64,000 bases of DNA from Streptomyces rapamycinicus NRRL 5491 (lineage in GTDB: Bacteria > Actinomycetota > Actinomycetes > Streptomycetales > Streptomycetaceae): NCBI RefSeq assembly GCF_024298965.1, contig NZ_CP085193.1, positions 9,982,001 to 10,046,000 on the forward strand, in the 5' to 3' direction. Under the pieces are notes generated by a model. The model ran no database searches. It was not told where the DNA came from and was given only the letters and a program-made list of their open reading frames with translations. The position numbers and the translations under genes were made by a program. This document shows positions 8,684-17,796 of the stretch, piece after piece; position 1 is the stretch's first letter, and the number at the start of each line of letters is the position of its first letter.

Positions 8684-10063
8684 ATGAACTTCGTCAAACG
8701 CGCGGGACTCAGCCTGTGGTCCCGCAAGGGCCGCACCCTGATCACCCTCGCCACCTTCCTCGTCATCTCCGTGATGGTGCTGGCCGGTGTCCTGATCAAC
8801 GACGCCACGGCCCAGGCCGAGCAAGACGCCAGGCGTTCCGTCGGCGCCGAGGTCAACCTCGAGGCGGATTTGGGCCAGTTGGGCGGCGGGAGCGAGCTGA
8901 GGGCTCCGCGCATCGACGCCGCGACCGTCGACAAGGTCGGGGCTCTGCCCCAGGTGCGGAAGTACACCTACTCGATCTGGGACCGCGTCCTCCTCAAGGG
9001 CGGCCCCCAACTGGCCGACGGTGGGCCGAAGGAGCCCATGGGCCCCGGCGGCACCGTGGGCATGGGCGTGCTCGACACCTCGCTGCTGCCCGACTTCCGC
9101 AGCGGCAAGTTCACGCTGCTGTCCGGTGAGCACCTCACCGCCGCCGACAAGGGCAAGAAGCGACTCCTGATCGAGGAACGGCTCGCCAAGGAGAACAAGC
9201 TCGGTGTCGGCGACACGATCACCCTGACCGGCAACGACGAGAAGACCACGGCCGACTTCACCGTGGCCGGCGTCTACCGCGACCCGAGCCCTGCCACCGA
9301 ACCGGACAGCGAGTACGGCATCAGTCCGGCCAACATGCTGTACGGCACGGTGGGCGGCCTCTCCGCGCTCAGCTCCGAGCGGAACGGGCCGCTCCAGGCA
9401 GGTAAGGCGACCTTCCTCCTCCAGGACGCCGACACGCAGGGTGCGTTCAAGGACGAGGCCAAAAAGGTCGCGGGCCCGGCGCTCGACGGTTTCAAGCTGG
9501 ACGCCAACGACAAGGCCATCCGGCAGATGACCGGCCCGCTCAAGTCCATCAGCACTACCGCCACCCTGGCCATGTGGCTGATGGGGCTCGCCGGTGCGGC
9601 CGTCCTGACGCTGCTGGTCAACCTCGCCGTCAAGCAGCGCCACAAGGAGTACGGCGTCCTGCTGGCCATGGGCGAGAAGAAACGCAAGCTCATCGCCCAA
9701 CAGGCCCTGGAGATCCTCGTCGTCGCCGCCCTCGCCATCGGCCTGAGCTCCCTGTTCGCCCCGCGGCTGACCCAGAGCGCCGGGCAGGCCCTGCTCGGCA
9801 GGGAAGCCACCAGCGCCCAGCACAAGATCGACTCCTGGCAGGGCCCGCCGTCCGGCAGTACCGGCCTCGGCGAGGGCATCGACCCGAACGACAAGCCCGT
9901 CGAGGACGCCGACCCCATCGACAAGATCACCGTACGACTCGATCCGGCGGACCTCGCCACCCTCGGCGCCATCGGCCTCGGCATCGGCCTGCTCGCCACC
10001 GCCGTCCCGGCCGGTGCCGTGCTGCGGCTGAGCCCCCGCACCATCCTCACGAAGGGCAAGTGA
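8684..10063 (+). CDS. FtsX/MacB-type ABC transporter permease (second subunit)
   Basis: A 459-residue paralogue of the preceding permease with the same plan: N-terminal helix (TLITLATFLVISVMVLAGVL), extracytoplasmic domain, and three C-terminal helices with the coupling stretch KQRHKEYGVLLAMGEKKRK. ATG 8684 gives MNFVKRAGLSL, matching the first permease start; the frame is open further upstream but that part overlaps the first permease gene and is not coding-like. It lies 34 bases after the first permease and 6 bases before the ATPase, so the three genes form one operon. Confidence 0.92.
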   Translation: MNFVKRAGLSLWSRKGRTLITLATFLVISVMVLAGVLINDATAQAEQDARRSVGAEVNLEADLGQLGGGSELRAPRIDAATVDKVGALPQVRKYTYSIWDRVLLKGGPQLADGGPKEPMGPGGTVGMGVLDTSLLPDFRSGKFTLLSGEHLTAADKGKKRLLIEERLAKENKLGVGDTITLTGNDEKTTADFTVAGVYRDPSPATEPDSEYGISPANMLYGTVGGLSALSSERNGPLQAGKATFLLQDADTQGAFKDEAKKVAGPALDGFKLDANDKAIRQMTGPLKSISTTATLAMWLMGLAGAAVLTLLVNLAVKQRHKEYGVLLAMGEKKRKLIAQQALEILVVAALAIGLSSLFAPRLTQSAGQALLGREATSAQHKIDSWQGPPSGSTGLGEGIDPNDKPVEDADPIDKITVRLDPADLATLGAIGLGIGLLATAVPAGAVLRLSPRTILTKGK

Positions 10064-10069
10064 CCCGCC

Positions 10070-10777
10070 ATGACCAGCGCCACCGCCGCCCCGCCCGTTC
10101 TGCGTCTCGCGGGCGTCAGCCACACCTACTCGGGCCAGCGCCGCAGGACCGCGGTCCTCAAGGACATCGACTACGCCTTCGAACGCGGCACCTTTTACAC
10201 CATCCTGGGCCCTTCCGGCAGCGGCAAGACCACCCTGCTCTCCCTCGCCAGCGGTCTCGACACCCCCACCAAGGGCACCATCACCTTCGAGGGCCAGGAC
10301 CTCACCGAACTGGGCCTCGGCCGGTACCGCAACCAGCACGCCGCCACGATCTTCCAGCAGTACAACCTCCTCACCTACCTGACCGCCCTCCAGAACGTCA
10401 CCTGCGCCATGGAGATCACCGGCACCAAACCCACGACCGGCAGTCGCAAGGCCCGGGCTCTGCACCTGCTGGAGAAGATCGGCCTCGACAAGGCGATGGC
10501 CACCCGCAACGTCCTCCAGCTCTCCGGAGGCCAGCAGCAGCGCGTCGCCATCGCCCGCGCCCTCGCCTGCGACGTCGACATCCTCTTCGCCGACGAACCC
10601 ACCGGAAACCTCGACGAGGACACCGCCGCGGGCATCATCGGCACCTTCCGCGAACTCGCTCACGAGCAGGACAAATGCGTGGTCGTCGTGTCCCACTCCC
10701 AGCAACTGGCCGCCCAGTCCGACCGTGTCCTCACCCTGCGCAAGGGAAAACTCACAGAACAGGTCAACGCCCGATGA
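10070..10777 (+). CDS. ABC transporter ATP-binding protein (LolD/MacB class)
   Basis: A 235-residue ATPase with Walker [10 protein letters not shown] (from residue 47), Q-loop FQQYNLL, signature LSGGQQQR, Walker [13 protein letters not shown] and the switch His in VVSHS. This subclass pairs with FtsX-type permeases, which fits the two genes just upstream. It powers the exporter from the cytoplasmic face. It ends 20 bases before a convergent TetR gene. Confidence 0.95.
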   Translation: MTSATAAPPVLRLAGVSHTYSGQRRRTAVLKDIDYAFERGTFYTILGPSGSGKTTLLSLASGLDTPTKGTITFEGQDLTELGLGRYRNQHAATIFQQYNLLTYLTALQNVTCAMEITGTKPTTGSRKARALHLLEKIGLDKAMATRNVLQLSGGQQQRVAIARALACDVDILFADEPTGNLDEDTAAGIIGTFRELAHEQDKCVVVVSHSQQLAAQSDRVLTLRKGKLTEQVNAR

Positions 10778-10796
10778 AGACGGGTGCGCCGCACGG

Positions 10797-11423
10797 TCAG
10801 CGGACGGCCGCTCGCAACGCCGCCTCGATCGCGTTGGTCAGCGTCTCCAGATACTCATCGTCGCTTCGGCCCTGTATGACCAGTACGCGGAATGCGAGCG
10901 GGGCGATCAGCAGGTCGGTGCCGAGGTCCAGATCCAGCCCGGGAGGGAGTTCGCCGCGGTCGATCGCGCCCCGCAGTATCGCGTGCGCCGCCGCCCGCCG
11001 CGGTGCGGTCACTCCGGTGTAGAGCCCCTCCGCCAGAGCGTCGTCGTGACTGGCCTCGGCGAGCAGCCCGGCCGCGATCCGGGCAAGCAGCGGATTGGCC
11101 AGTTGACCGCGGAAGGTGGTGAGCAGTTCGCGCAGGTCGGTGCGCAGGGCGCCGGTGGCGGGCGTGGGCGGGAGCGTGTCGGTGACCTTGCCGCGGATCA
11201 GTTCGGTGACCATCGCCTGCTTCGAGGGCCAGCGCCGGTAGAGCGCGGCCTTGCCCACGCCGGCCCGCCGGGCCACCGACTCCATCGACATCCGCGCGTA
11301 CCCGGCGTCGGCGAGTTCGGCGAAGGCCGCCTCGGTGATCGCCTCGGTTACCCGCTGTCGCAGGGCCGCCCCGCCGGTCGCCGGCCGGCCCTTCTTCTGC
11401 TGCGCTGTCATGCTCCCGAGCAT
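10797..11423 (-). CDS. TetR-family transcriptional regulator
   Basis: A 208-residue repressor with an N-terminal helix-turn-helix (FAELADAGYARMSMESVARR followed by AGVGKAALYRRW) and a TetR C-terminal ligand domain containing GAIDRGELPPGLD. The first Met is at 11423; a second Met at 11411 would shorten it by 4 residues. Neither has a well-placed ribosome site, so the message may be leaderless. It is divergent from a hydrolase gene, and the 90-base gap holds three palindromes. The likely role is local: repressing itself and the hydrolase until a ligand, perhaps the hydrolase substrate, binds. Confidence 0.92.
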   Translation of the reverse strand: MLGSMTAQQKKGRPATGGAALRQRVTEAITEAAFAELADAGYARMSMESVARRAGVGKAALYRRWPSKQAMVTELIRGKVTDTLPPTPATGALRTDLRELLTTFRGQLANPLLARIAAGLLAEASHDDALAEGLYTGVTAPRRAAAHAILRGAIDRGELPPGLDLDLGTDLLIAPLAFRVLVIQGRSDDEYLETLTNAIEAALRAAVR

Positions 11424-11430
11424 AACGAAC

Positions 11431-11486
11431 GGAACGGTCACGTTCCATGTGTTACCTTCGAAGGTAAGGCGGAACGGTGCCGTTCC
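11431..11486. promoter_or_regulatory. Triple palindrome: two GGAACG-CGTTCC operators flanking a 16-bp palindrome
   Basis: Site 1 (11431-11446) is GGAACGGTCACGTTCC. Site 2 (11471-11486) is GGAACGGTGCCGTTCC. Their starts are 40 bases apart. Between them lies a different, perfect palindrome, TTACCTTCGAAGGTAA (11452-11467). The outer sites are mirror-placed around it to within 2 bases. They sit between divergent TetR and hydrolase genes and are the expected TetR operators; the central palindrome may bind a second protein. Confidence 0.8.
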
Positions 11487-11513
11487 GTTCCATTCTCGGA
11501 AAGGAGCCCGACG

Positions 11514-12683
11514 ATGAAATTCCTCTACGACGACGAGTCCTTCTCCTTCGAGGCACTGCGCGCCGCGGGCTACGCGGCCTATGGCGGCGCCGACCTCGGC
11601 GAGGTCCTGGTCACCTGCCGGCAGATCCCAGAGGGAGACGAGGAAGCCTGGTCGGCCCAGTGGGCCGCGACGGCGGCGCGCATCGAGCGCATCGGCCGGG
11701 ACGCGCTGGCCGCCGGTCACCGGGTCAGCGCCCGGGAGGCGCTGCTGCGCGCGTCCAACTACTACCGGACCGCCGACTTCTACCGCCGCGAGAATCCCGC
11801 AGCCGACGCCGAGTCGGCGCGGCTCGCCAAGGCCTCCCAGCAGACGTTCGCCGACGCGGCCCCGCTGCTCGACACTCCGGCCCGCGCCCTGCGCATCCCG
11901 TACGAGGACACCACGCTTCCCGGCTACCTGTTCCTCGTCGACGATTCGGGCACCCCGCGCCCGACCGTGCTCTTCCACGGCGGGTACGACTCCACCCTCG
12001 AGGAGGACTACCTGGCGCTGGCCGCCGGCGCGCTGCGGCGCGGCTACAACGTCATCGCGTTCGACGGCCCCGGCCAGGGCAGCACCGTCCGCGAGCAGGG
12101 CCTGCACTTCCGGCCGGACTGGGAGGCGGTGGTCACCCCGGTCGTCGACTTCGCGCTCACCCTGCCCGAGGTGGACGCCGAGCAGCTCGTGCTGATGGGC
12201 ATGAGCCTGGGCGGCTACCTCGCCGCGAGGGCGGCGGCCTTCGAGCACCGCGTAGCCGCGTGCGTGCTGTACGACGGCGTCTACGACTTCCACGCGGTCA
12301 TCGCCGCGACCGCCGGCCGTGCCGCTTCGACGCCGGGCGGCATGGAGGCGTTGATGGCGCAGAACACCATGGTGCGGTGGGTGGTGCGCAACGGCCGGTG
12401 GACCTTCGGTGTATCCGGTGTCGACGAGCTGGTCAGGGCGGCCGAGCCGTACACCATGGCGGGTATCGCCGACCGCATCACCTGTCCGACACTCGTGCTC
12501 GAAGCCGAGAACGACCAGTTCTTCAAGGGGCAGCCGCAGCGGCTGTTCGACGAGCTGACCTGCCAGAAGGAGCTGATCTCCTTCCGCGAGGACGAAGGCG
12601 CGGGCGAGCACTGCCACGAGGGTGCGATGTTCCTGTTCCACCAGCGCACCTTCGACTGGCTCGACACCGTGCTCGCCGGCTGA
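11514..12683 (+). CDS. Alpha/beta hydrolase with N-terminal helical region
   Basis: A 389-residue hydrolase of the dipeptidyl-peptidase/acyl-hydrolase-like group. The first about 130 residues are helical (EALLRASNYYRTADFY), then a canonical fold follows: VLFHGGYD oxyanion loop, FDGPGQGST, nucleophile elbow GMSLGGYLA (Ser), acid in ENDQFF, and His in AGEHCHEGA. Such proteins with DGPGQG motifs cleave esters, amides or C-C bonds in bulky substrates. AAGGAG lies about 7 bases before ATG 11514. It is divergent from the TetR gene and probably controlled by it. The substrate is unknown. Confidence 0.88.
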   Translation: MKFLYDDESFSFEALRAAGYAAYGGADLGEVLVTCRQIPEGDEEAWSAQWAATAARIERIGRDALAAGHRVSAREALLRASNYYRTADFYRRENPAADAESARLAKASQQTFADAAPLLDTPARALRIPYEDTTLPGYLFLVDDSGTPRPTVLFHGGYDSTLEEDYLALAAGALRRGYNVIAFDGPGQGSTVREQGLHFRPDWEAVVTPVVDFALTLPEVDAEQLVLMGMSLGGYLAARAAAFEHRVAACVLYDGVYDFHAVIAATAGRAASTPGGMEALMAQNTMVRWVVRNGRWTFGVSGVDELVRAAEPYTMAGIADRITCPTLVLEAENDQFFKGQPQRLFDELTCQKELISFREDEGAGEHCHEGAMFLFHQRTFDWLDTVLAG

Positions 12684-12782
12684 CCTCGCCGGTCGGCTTG
12701 TCCCTTGCCATGCCACGGGGCCGGCTCGTCTCGCGTCACCTCCTCCGGTGAAGGCCCCCGTCACGTTTCCTGGCCGGAACCC

Positions 12783-12812
12783 TTGACGTTGCTCCTGACC
12801 CGTACCTAATCT
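12783..12812 (+). promoter_or_regulatory. Candidate promoter of the glycerol operon
   Basis: TTGACG at 12783-12788 and TAATCT at 12807-12812, separated by 18 bases, resemble vegetative -35 and -10 elements. Transcription would begin near 12819 and produce a leader of about 140 bases before the transporter start, containing the hairpins listed next. Confidence 0.5.
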
Positions 12813-12832
12813 CGCGGCGTAGTTCGTACTTC

Positions 12833-12903
12833 CAGCAGTTCACGTGCTGCGGCGCTTTCCGCAGTGTTTTGACAGGCATAGACATAGACCACCTGTCGGT
12901 GGT
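12833..12903 (+). promoter_or_regulatory. Leader with mutually exclusive hairpins, candidate GlpP-controlled terminator
   Basis: Hairpin A pairs CAGCA (12833-12837) with TGCTG (12845-12849). Hairpin B pairs CTGCGG (12847-12852) with CCGCAG (12859-12864) and is followed by TGTTTTG, like an intrinsic terminator. A and B share bases 12847-12849, so only one can form: an antiterminator/terminator arrangement. A third hairpin, ACCACC-TGTC-GGTGGT (12888-12903), is followed by TTTCGT. The operon ends with a glpP gene, whose product in Bacillus uses glycerol-3-phosphate to prevent termination in leaders, so this leader is the natural target. The stems are short (5-6 bp), so the case is suggestive. 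Confidence 0.5.
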
Positions 12904-12961
12904 TTCGTCATGCCTGTTCTGCTCCCCGTGCCGCCGATGGGTCCTCCCCGAAGGCGGATTC

Positions 12962-14392
12962 ATGGCACCACGTCCGAGCGTCAGAAGCGTCGCCGACGTC
13001 GTTGCGCTCATCGATGGGCTGGGAAAGATCACCGGCCGGGCGCAGATCATCTGGTTCCTCGTGTTCGGCGGGCTGTTCCTCGACGCCTACTCGAACGCCG
13101 CGCTGAGCGCCGGACTTGGGCCCATGACGACCCAGATGGAGCTCACCAGCACCCAGGTCTCGATCCTCACGGCCACCGCTCCGGCCCTGGCGATCCTCTT
13201 CAACCCCCTCGGCGGCTGGCTCGCCACCCGCATCGGCCGGGTCCCCCCGCTGCTCATCGCCAAGCTGTTCGCGATCGCGGGTGCCCTGCTCGCCGCCTTC
13301 GCAGGTGACTTCACCGTCGTCTGGCTCGGCCGGGTGCTGGTGGGTGTCGCCTACGGGATGGACTTCGCGGTCGCCATGGCGCTGCTCGCCGAGTACACCC
13401 CCGCGAAGCTGGGCGGTCGGCTCAACCTGTGGCAAGCCGTCTGGTACATCGCCACCACCAGCAACCTCGTCCTCGCCCTGGTCTTCTTCAACCTGGACGT
13501 CGGCGCGGACATCTGGCGCTGGTCGGTCGGCTCGGCCGCGGTCGTCGCCGTCGCGCTCCTCCTGGGCCAGTGGCTGATGCTCAAGGAGAGCCCCACCTGG
13601 CTGGCCGGCAAGGGCCGCCTGGGCGAGGCGATCACCAACCTGGACAAGATCTACGGGATCAAGGCCGTCGCCGGTACGCCCGACGAGATGACCCGCACCC
13701 CGGCTGAGGCGCCGGTCATCGGGCTCCGGCAGGCCGGACGGCTGTTCAGGGGCGAGTACCTGCCGCGTACGATCCTCTCCTCGGTGATCTCGCTCGGCCA
13801 GTCGATGCAGTACTTCGCCGTCGGCTGGTACCTCCCGCTGATCAGCCTGACGATCTTCGGCGAGAGCTTCGAGAAGGCCACCATCGGCTCGATGGTCTTC
13901 AACGCCTTCGGCATCGCGGGCGGGCTGCTGTCCGCGTACTTCGGCCGCCGCCTCGGACTGCGGCGCAGCTCCGCCGCCGGGTTCGCCGGAGTCTTCGTCA
14001 CGCTGGTGGCGATGGGGCTGACCTTCGGGAAGGTCCCGCTGGCGGTGGCGTTCCTGCTGCCGGTCCTGTTCATCCTCTGCCACTCCGCGGGCCCCGGGGC
14101 CAACGGCAAGTCCATCGCCGCGCTCTCCTACAGCAGCGATGTCCGCGCGCTCGGCACCGGTGTCACCGGAATGATCGGCAGCTTCGGCAGCGTCACCGGC
14201 CTGTATGTCTTTCCCCAGATCAAGGACTCACTCGGACTCGCCGACACCTTCCTGGCGCTCTCCGCCGTACCCCTGCTCGGCCTGATCACCTGCCTGACGA
14301 TCAAGTGGGAACCGATGAAGGCCGCCTCCCTCGACGAGGCCACCGGACAGGACCGCGACGCCACCGCGACGCTCTCCGCGACCGCGCGCTGA
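12962..14392 (+). CDS. MFS transporter, probably for glycerol phosphate or a related polyol
   Basis: A 476-residue major facilitator protein with about 12 membrane helices, an N-terminal helix ending in LFLDAYSNAAL, the GGWLATRIGR loop between helices 2 and 3, and a central cytoplasmic loop (about residues 205-245). ATG 12962 follows GAAGG; the frame is open to 12869 but that part overlaps the leader hairpins. It is first in a run with a glycerol-kinase-like gene, GlpD, an AGPS-like enzyme and GlpP, so glycerol, glycerol-3-phosphate or a glycerophosphodiester is the likely substrate. Sugar-porter-like proteins also look like this, so the substrate is inference. Confidence 0.85.
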   Translation: MAPRPSVRSVADVVALIDGLGKITGRAQIIWFLVFGGLFLDAYSNAALSAGLGPMTTQMELTSTQVSILTATAPALAILFNPLGGWLATRIGRVPPLLIAKLFAIAGALLAAFAGDFTVVWLGRVLVGVAYGMDFAVAMALLAEYTPAKLGGRLNLWQAVWYIATTSNLVLALVFFNLDVGADIWRWSVGSAAVVAVALLLGQWLMLKESPTWLAGKGRLGEAITNLDKIYGIKAVAGTPDEMTRTPAEAPVIGLRQAGRLFRGEYLPRTILSSVISLGQSMQYFAVGWYLPLISLTIFGESFEKATIGSMVFNAFGIAGGLLSAYFGRRLGLRRSSAAGFAGVFVTLVAMGLTFGKVPLAVAFLLPVLFILCHSAGPGANGKSIAALSYSSDVRALGTGVTGMIGSFGSVTGLYVFPQIKDSLGLADTFLALSAVPLLGLITCLTIKWEPMKAASLDEATGQDRDATATLSATAR

Positions 14393-14482
14393 CCCGCCGC
14401 CGGACCTGCCGCATCGCACGATGGTCCCCCTGGCCCCTTCCCTTCCGTATCCCTCCGCGCAGATCGCGATGAAAGGGCTGCA

Positions 14483-16060
14483 ATGACGCAGACGTTCCCC
14501 GGCGCCGCCCCTCGGCGCGGTGTGCTGTCCATCGACGAGGGCACCACGGGCACCAGGGCCGGAGTCGTACTCGACTCCGGCGCCGCCCACGAGGTGTCCT
14601 ACCGGTCGATCGGCGTCAGCCATCCGGACGACCTCTCGGTCGAGCAGGACCCCATGGAGATCTGGACCGCCACCGCCGAGGTGGCGGGCCGGGCCGTCGG
14701 CCGGGCCCACGCGCAGGGCATCGAGATCACCGCTGTCGCGCTCTCCACCCAGCGGGCCACCGCGATGCTGTGGGACCGGGTCACCGGGCTGCCCTTGCTG
14801 CCCGCGGTGGTGTGGCAGGACCGCCGGTACGCGCATGAGCTCACCGCGTACGAAGCGGAGTGGGACGCCGTCCTGCTGGCCCGGCAGGGCCGGCCGGTCG
14901 GCGCCCGCGCACCGTTCCTCTGGGCCGCCCGGCAGCTCGCCGGGCACCCGGAGGTGGCCGCCGCGTACCGCCAGGGCCGGCTGCTCTTCGGGACCGTCGA
15001 CACCTGGCTGATCTGGCGCCTCACCGGCGGCGCCGTCCACGCCACCACGCCGACCAACGCCGCGTCCACCGGTGGCTATCTGCTGGAGCGGCACGCCTGG
15101 GACGAGGAGTGGATCAGCCATCTCGGCTTCCCCCTCGACCTGCTGCCGGAACTCCGCTCCGACGACGCCGGATTCGGCACCACCGATCCGGCCGCCCTCG
15201 GGATCGCCGTCCCGCTGGCCGCCTCCATGGGCGACCAGCACGCCGCACTCGTCGCGCTCGGCGGGCTCGCCGCCGGGCAGGGCATGTGCGTGTACGGGAC
15301 CGGCGCCTTCGTCGACGCGGCGACCGGCACCACGCCCGCCCTGCCCCGGCCGGACATCTCCGGGGTGCTCGCCCAGCCCGGCCGGCGGCAGGGCGGCATC
15401 AGCCACTACAGCCTGGAGGCATACACCTCCACGGCGGGTTCGGCGCTGCGCTGGCTCTGCGACGACCTGGGGCTGTTCGCATCGCCCGAGGAACTCGGCG
15501 AGGAGGCGGGCCGGGTCCCCAGCCGGCCCGGCCGCACCCCGCGTTTCCTCCCGGCCCTCGCCGGGGTCCGTACGCCGGTCTGGCACCCGGAGGCCACCGG
15601 GGTCCTCACCGGGCTCACCCTCGCCACCACCCGCGCCGATCTCGCACGCGCCGTGCTCGACGGGATCGCGCACTCGGTGTGCGATCTGATCGACGGGGTC
15701 GCCGACACCATGGGCACGCCGTTCACCCGGCTCCGGGTCGGCGGCGGAGTCTCCGGCAGCGACCCGCTCATGCAGACCCAGGCCGATCTGACCGGTCTGC
15801 CACTGGAGCGGGTCTCCGACTCCGCCACCGCCAGCCTGCGCGGCACCGCCTATCTGGCGGGTGTCGCCCGGGGGCTGTGGCCCTCGCTCGAAGAGGTCGT
15901 CGAAGCACAGCCGCACGGCCGGTTCTTCGAGCCCGCGATCACCACGGCCGAACGCGTCGAGCAGCGGGCCGCCTGGTGCGACCTGCTGATCGCCCACCTC
16001 GACGACCCCGCGCTGCTCTCCGACGAGCGCACCGCGTCCCGGCCTCACACCCCCCACTGA
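14483..16060 (+). CDS. FGGY-family carbohydrate kinase, glycerol-kinase-like
   Basis: A 525-residue kinase with the two-domain actin-like fold. The N-terminal phosphate-binding segment is SIDEGTTGTRAGV (DQGTTSSR in true GlpK), VVWQDRR matches the glycerol-kinase substrate loop, and the adenosine/second phosphate regions are MGDQHAAL with YGTGAF, and GGGVSGSDPLMQTQADL. The usual length is about 500. ATG 14483 is preceded by AAAGGG. Context with glpD and glpP supports ATP-dependent phosphorylation of glycerol, but the altered loop residues leave room for another polyol such as erythritol. It is 90 bases downstream of the transporter. Confidence 0.88.
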   Translation: MTQTFPGAAPRRGVLSIDEGTTGTRAGVVLDSGAAHEVSYRSIGVSHPDDLSVEQDPMEIWTATAEVAGRAVGRAHAQGIEITAVALSTQRATAMLWDRVTGLPLLPAVVWQDRRYAHELTAYEAEWDAVLLARQGRPVGARAPFLWAARQLAGHPEVAAAYRQGRLLFGTVDTWLIWRLTGGAVHATTPTNAASTGGYLLERHAWDEEWISHLGFPLDLLPELRSDDAGFGTTDPAALGIAVPLAASMGDQHAALVALGGLAAGQGMCVYGTGAFVDAATGTTPALPRPDISGVLAQPGRRQGGISHYSLEAYTSTAGSALRWLCDDLGLFASPEELGEEAGRVPSRPGRTPRFLPALAGVRTPVWHPEATGVLTGLTLATTRADLARAVLDGIAHSVCDLIDGVADTMGTPFTRLRVGGGVSGSDPLMQTQADLTGLPLERVSDSATASLRGTAYLAGVARGLWPSLEEVVEAQPHGRFFEPAITTAERVEQRAAWCDLLIAHLDDPALLSDERTASRPHTPH

Positions 16061-16122
16061 CCGTCGCACTGGCGGCCCGCCGACCACGCGGCCGCCGTAC
16101 CGGAACACCAGGAGTTGATGTT

Positions 16123-17796
16123 GTGATCACCATGCCCGCCCGGAAACCGCGGCGCAGCGCCGCGGCGACCCGCCGAACGCCACTGCTGCTCGACCGGGCA
16201 GCCCTCAAGCGCCGGCTGGCCGACGACACGTATGACGTGCTCGTCATCGGCGGCGGCATCACCGGGGCGTACGCCGTGCTCGACGCCGCCTCGCGCGGGC
16301 TGCGCGCGGCGCTGATCGAGAAGGACGACTTCGCCTCCGGCACCTCGTCGAAGTCCTCGAAGATGGTGCACGGCGGTCTGCGCTATATCGAGCAGGGCAA
16401 CGTCAATCTGGTCCGCCACTCGCTCCTGGAGCGACACCGCTTCCGGAAGAACGCCCCGCACCTGGTGCACCGGCTGCCGTTCCTCTTCCCGGTCCTGGAG
16501 AAGGAGGGTGTCTTCGACGCCCGCCTCGCCAAGGGCTTCGAGGGTCTGCTGTGGACGTACGACCTGGTCGGCGGCTGGCGGATCGGCAAACTCCACCAGC
16601 GGCTCACGGTTCCCGAGGTGCTCGCGCAGGCGCCGACGCTGCGCGCCGAGAACCTCAAGGGCGGGCTGATGTACTTCGACGCCCGCACCGACGACGCCCG
16701 GCTCGTCCTCACCATCGTCCGCACCGCCGCCGCGCTCGGCGCGACGATCCTCAACGGTGCCAAGGCCGAGGGTCTGCTGACGCAGCGGGACAAGGTGGCC
16801 GGTGCCCGGGTCACGGCGGACGGCGACACCTTCGACATCCGCTCGCGGGCCGTCGTCAACGCCACCGGGGTGTGGACCGACGAGCTCGACGGACAGGCGG
16901 ACGACGGTCACCAGCCGCGGGTCCGCCCGGCCAAGGGCGTTCACATCGTGGTCCCCTGGGACAAGGTGCGGATCAACTGCACGGTCACCGTGCCGGTCCC
17001 CGGCCGGACCCGCCGCGCGACCTGCACCCGCTGGGGCAACAGCGTCGTGCTGGGCACCACCGACGAGGACTACCAGGGCCCCCCGGACGATGTGCACTGC
17101 ACCCGCGAGGAGATGAACTTCCTGCTGGAGGGCGCCAACACCGCCTTCGAGGGAAAGCTCACCGCGGACGACGTGGTCGGCTCCATCGGCGGTCTGCGCC
17201 CGCTGGTCGGCGGCAAGGAGGGCGCCACCCTCGATATGCGCCGCGACCACCACATCACCGTCGGCCGCACCGGCATGGTGACGGTGACCGGAGGCAAGCT
17301 CACCACCAGCCGGCACATGGGCGAGCTCGTCATCGACAAGGTGATGACGGTCCTCGGCCGCAGGGGGAAGAGCCGTACCGCCCACCTCCCGCTGCTCGGC
17401 GGCGCCGGTTACGACGCCGAAGCCGTCGCCGCGTCCGGTGGCCTGGCCGCGCACCTGGGCGAGCGCTTCGGCACCGAGGCCCGCTTCGTCGGCGACCTGA
17501 TCCAGGACGACCCGGCGCTGGCCGAGCCGATCGTCGCGGGACTCCCGTACACCAAGGCCGAGGTCGTGTACGCGGCCCGCGCCGAACTGGCCCGCTCGGT
17601 CGACGACGTGCTCTCCCGCCGCATGCGCGCCCGGCTGTTCGCCCGGGACGCCTCCGCCGACGCCGCCGAGGCCGTCGGCGCGATCCTCGGCCGGGAACTG
17701 AACCTCACGGAGGCCGAGGCCGAGCGCTCGGTCGCCGAGTACCTCGCAGCCGTCCGCCACGAAAAGTCCGTACTCCTCGAAGGAGCAGCAGCATGA
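16123..17796 (+). CDS. glpD: FAD-dependent glycerol-3-phosphate dehydrogenase
   Basis: A 557-residue flavoenzyme that oxidises glycerol-3-phosphate to dihydroxyacetone phosphate and passes electrons to the quinone pool at the membrane. It shows the dinucleotide motif VIGGGITGAYAVLDAASRG, the family signature SGTSSKSSKMVHGGLRYIEQ, GTTDEDYQGP, and the GGKLTTSRHMGE motif near residue 395, followed by the C-terminal helical domain. GTG 16123 is selected because AGGAG (16110-16114) lies 8 bases upstream; the frame is open far upstream but overlaps the kinase. Its stop overlaps the next start as ATGA. Confidence 0.95.
   Translation: MITMPARKPRRSAAATRRTPLLLDRAALKRRLADDTYDVLVIGGGITGAYAVLDAASRGLRAALIEKDDFASGTSSKSSKMVHGGLRYIEQGNVNLVRHSLLERHRFRKNAPHLVHRLPFLFPVLEKEGVFDARLAKGFEGLLWTYDLVGGWRIGKLHQRLTVPEVLAQAPTLRAENLKGGLMYFDARTDDARLVLTIVRTAAALGATILNGAKAEGLLTQRDKVAGARVTADGDTFDIRSRAVVNATGVWTDELDGQADDGHQPRVRPAKGVHIVVPWDKVRINCTVTVPVPGRTRRATCTRWGNSVVLGTTDEDYQGPPDDVHCTREEMNFLLEGANTAFEGKLTADDVVGSIGGLRPLVGGKEGATLDMRRDHHITVGRTGMVTVTGGKLTTSRHMGELVIDKVMTVLGRRGKSRTAHLPLLGGAGYDAEAVAASGGLAAHLGERFGTEARFVGDLIQDDPALAEPIVAGLPYTKAEVVYAARAELARSVDDVLSRRMRARLFARDASADAAEAVGAILGRELNLTEAEAERSVAEYLAAVRHEKSVLLEGAAA

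Noticed and set aside
8654..10705. 683-codon minus-strand frame opposite the exporter genes
   Set aside because: Low-complexity Gly/Glu/Val product, antisense to clear permease and ATPase genes.
14860..16122. Upstream extension of the glpD frame
   Set aside because: It lies inside the kinase gene in another frame; a ribosome site and GTG at 16123 give the normal GlpD start.
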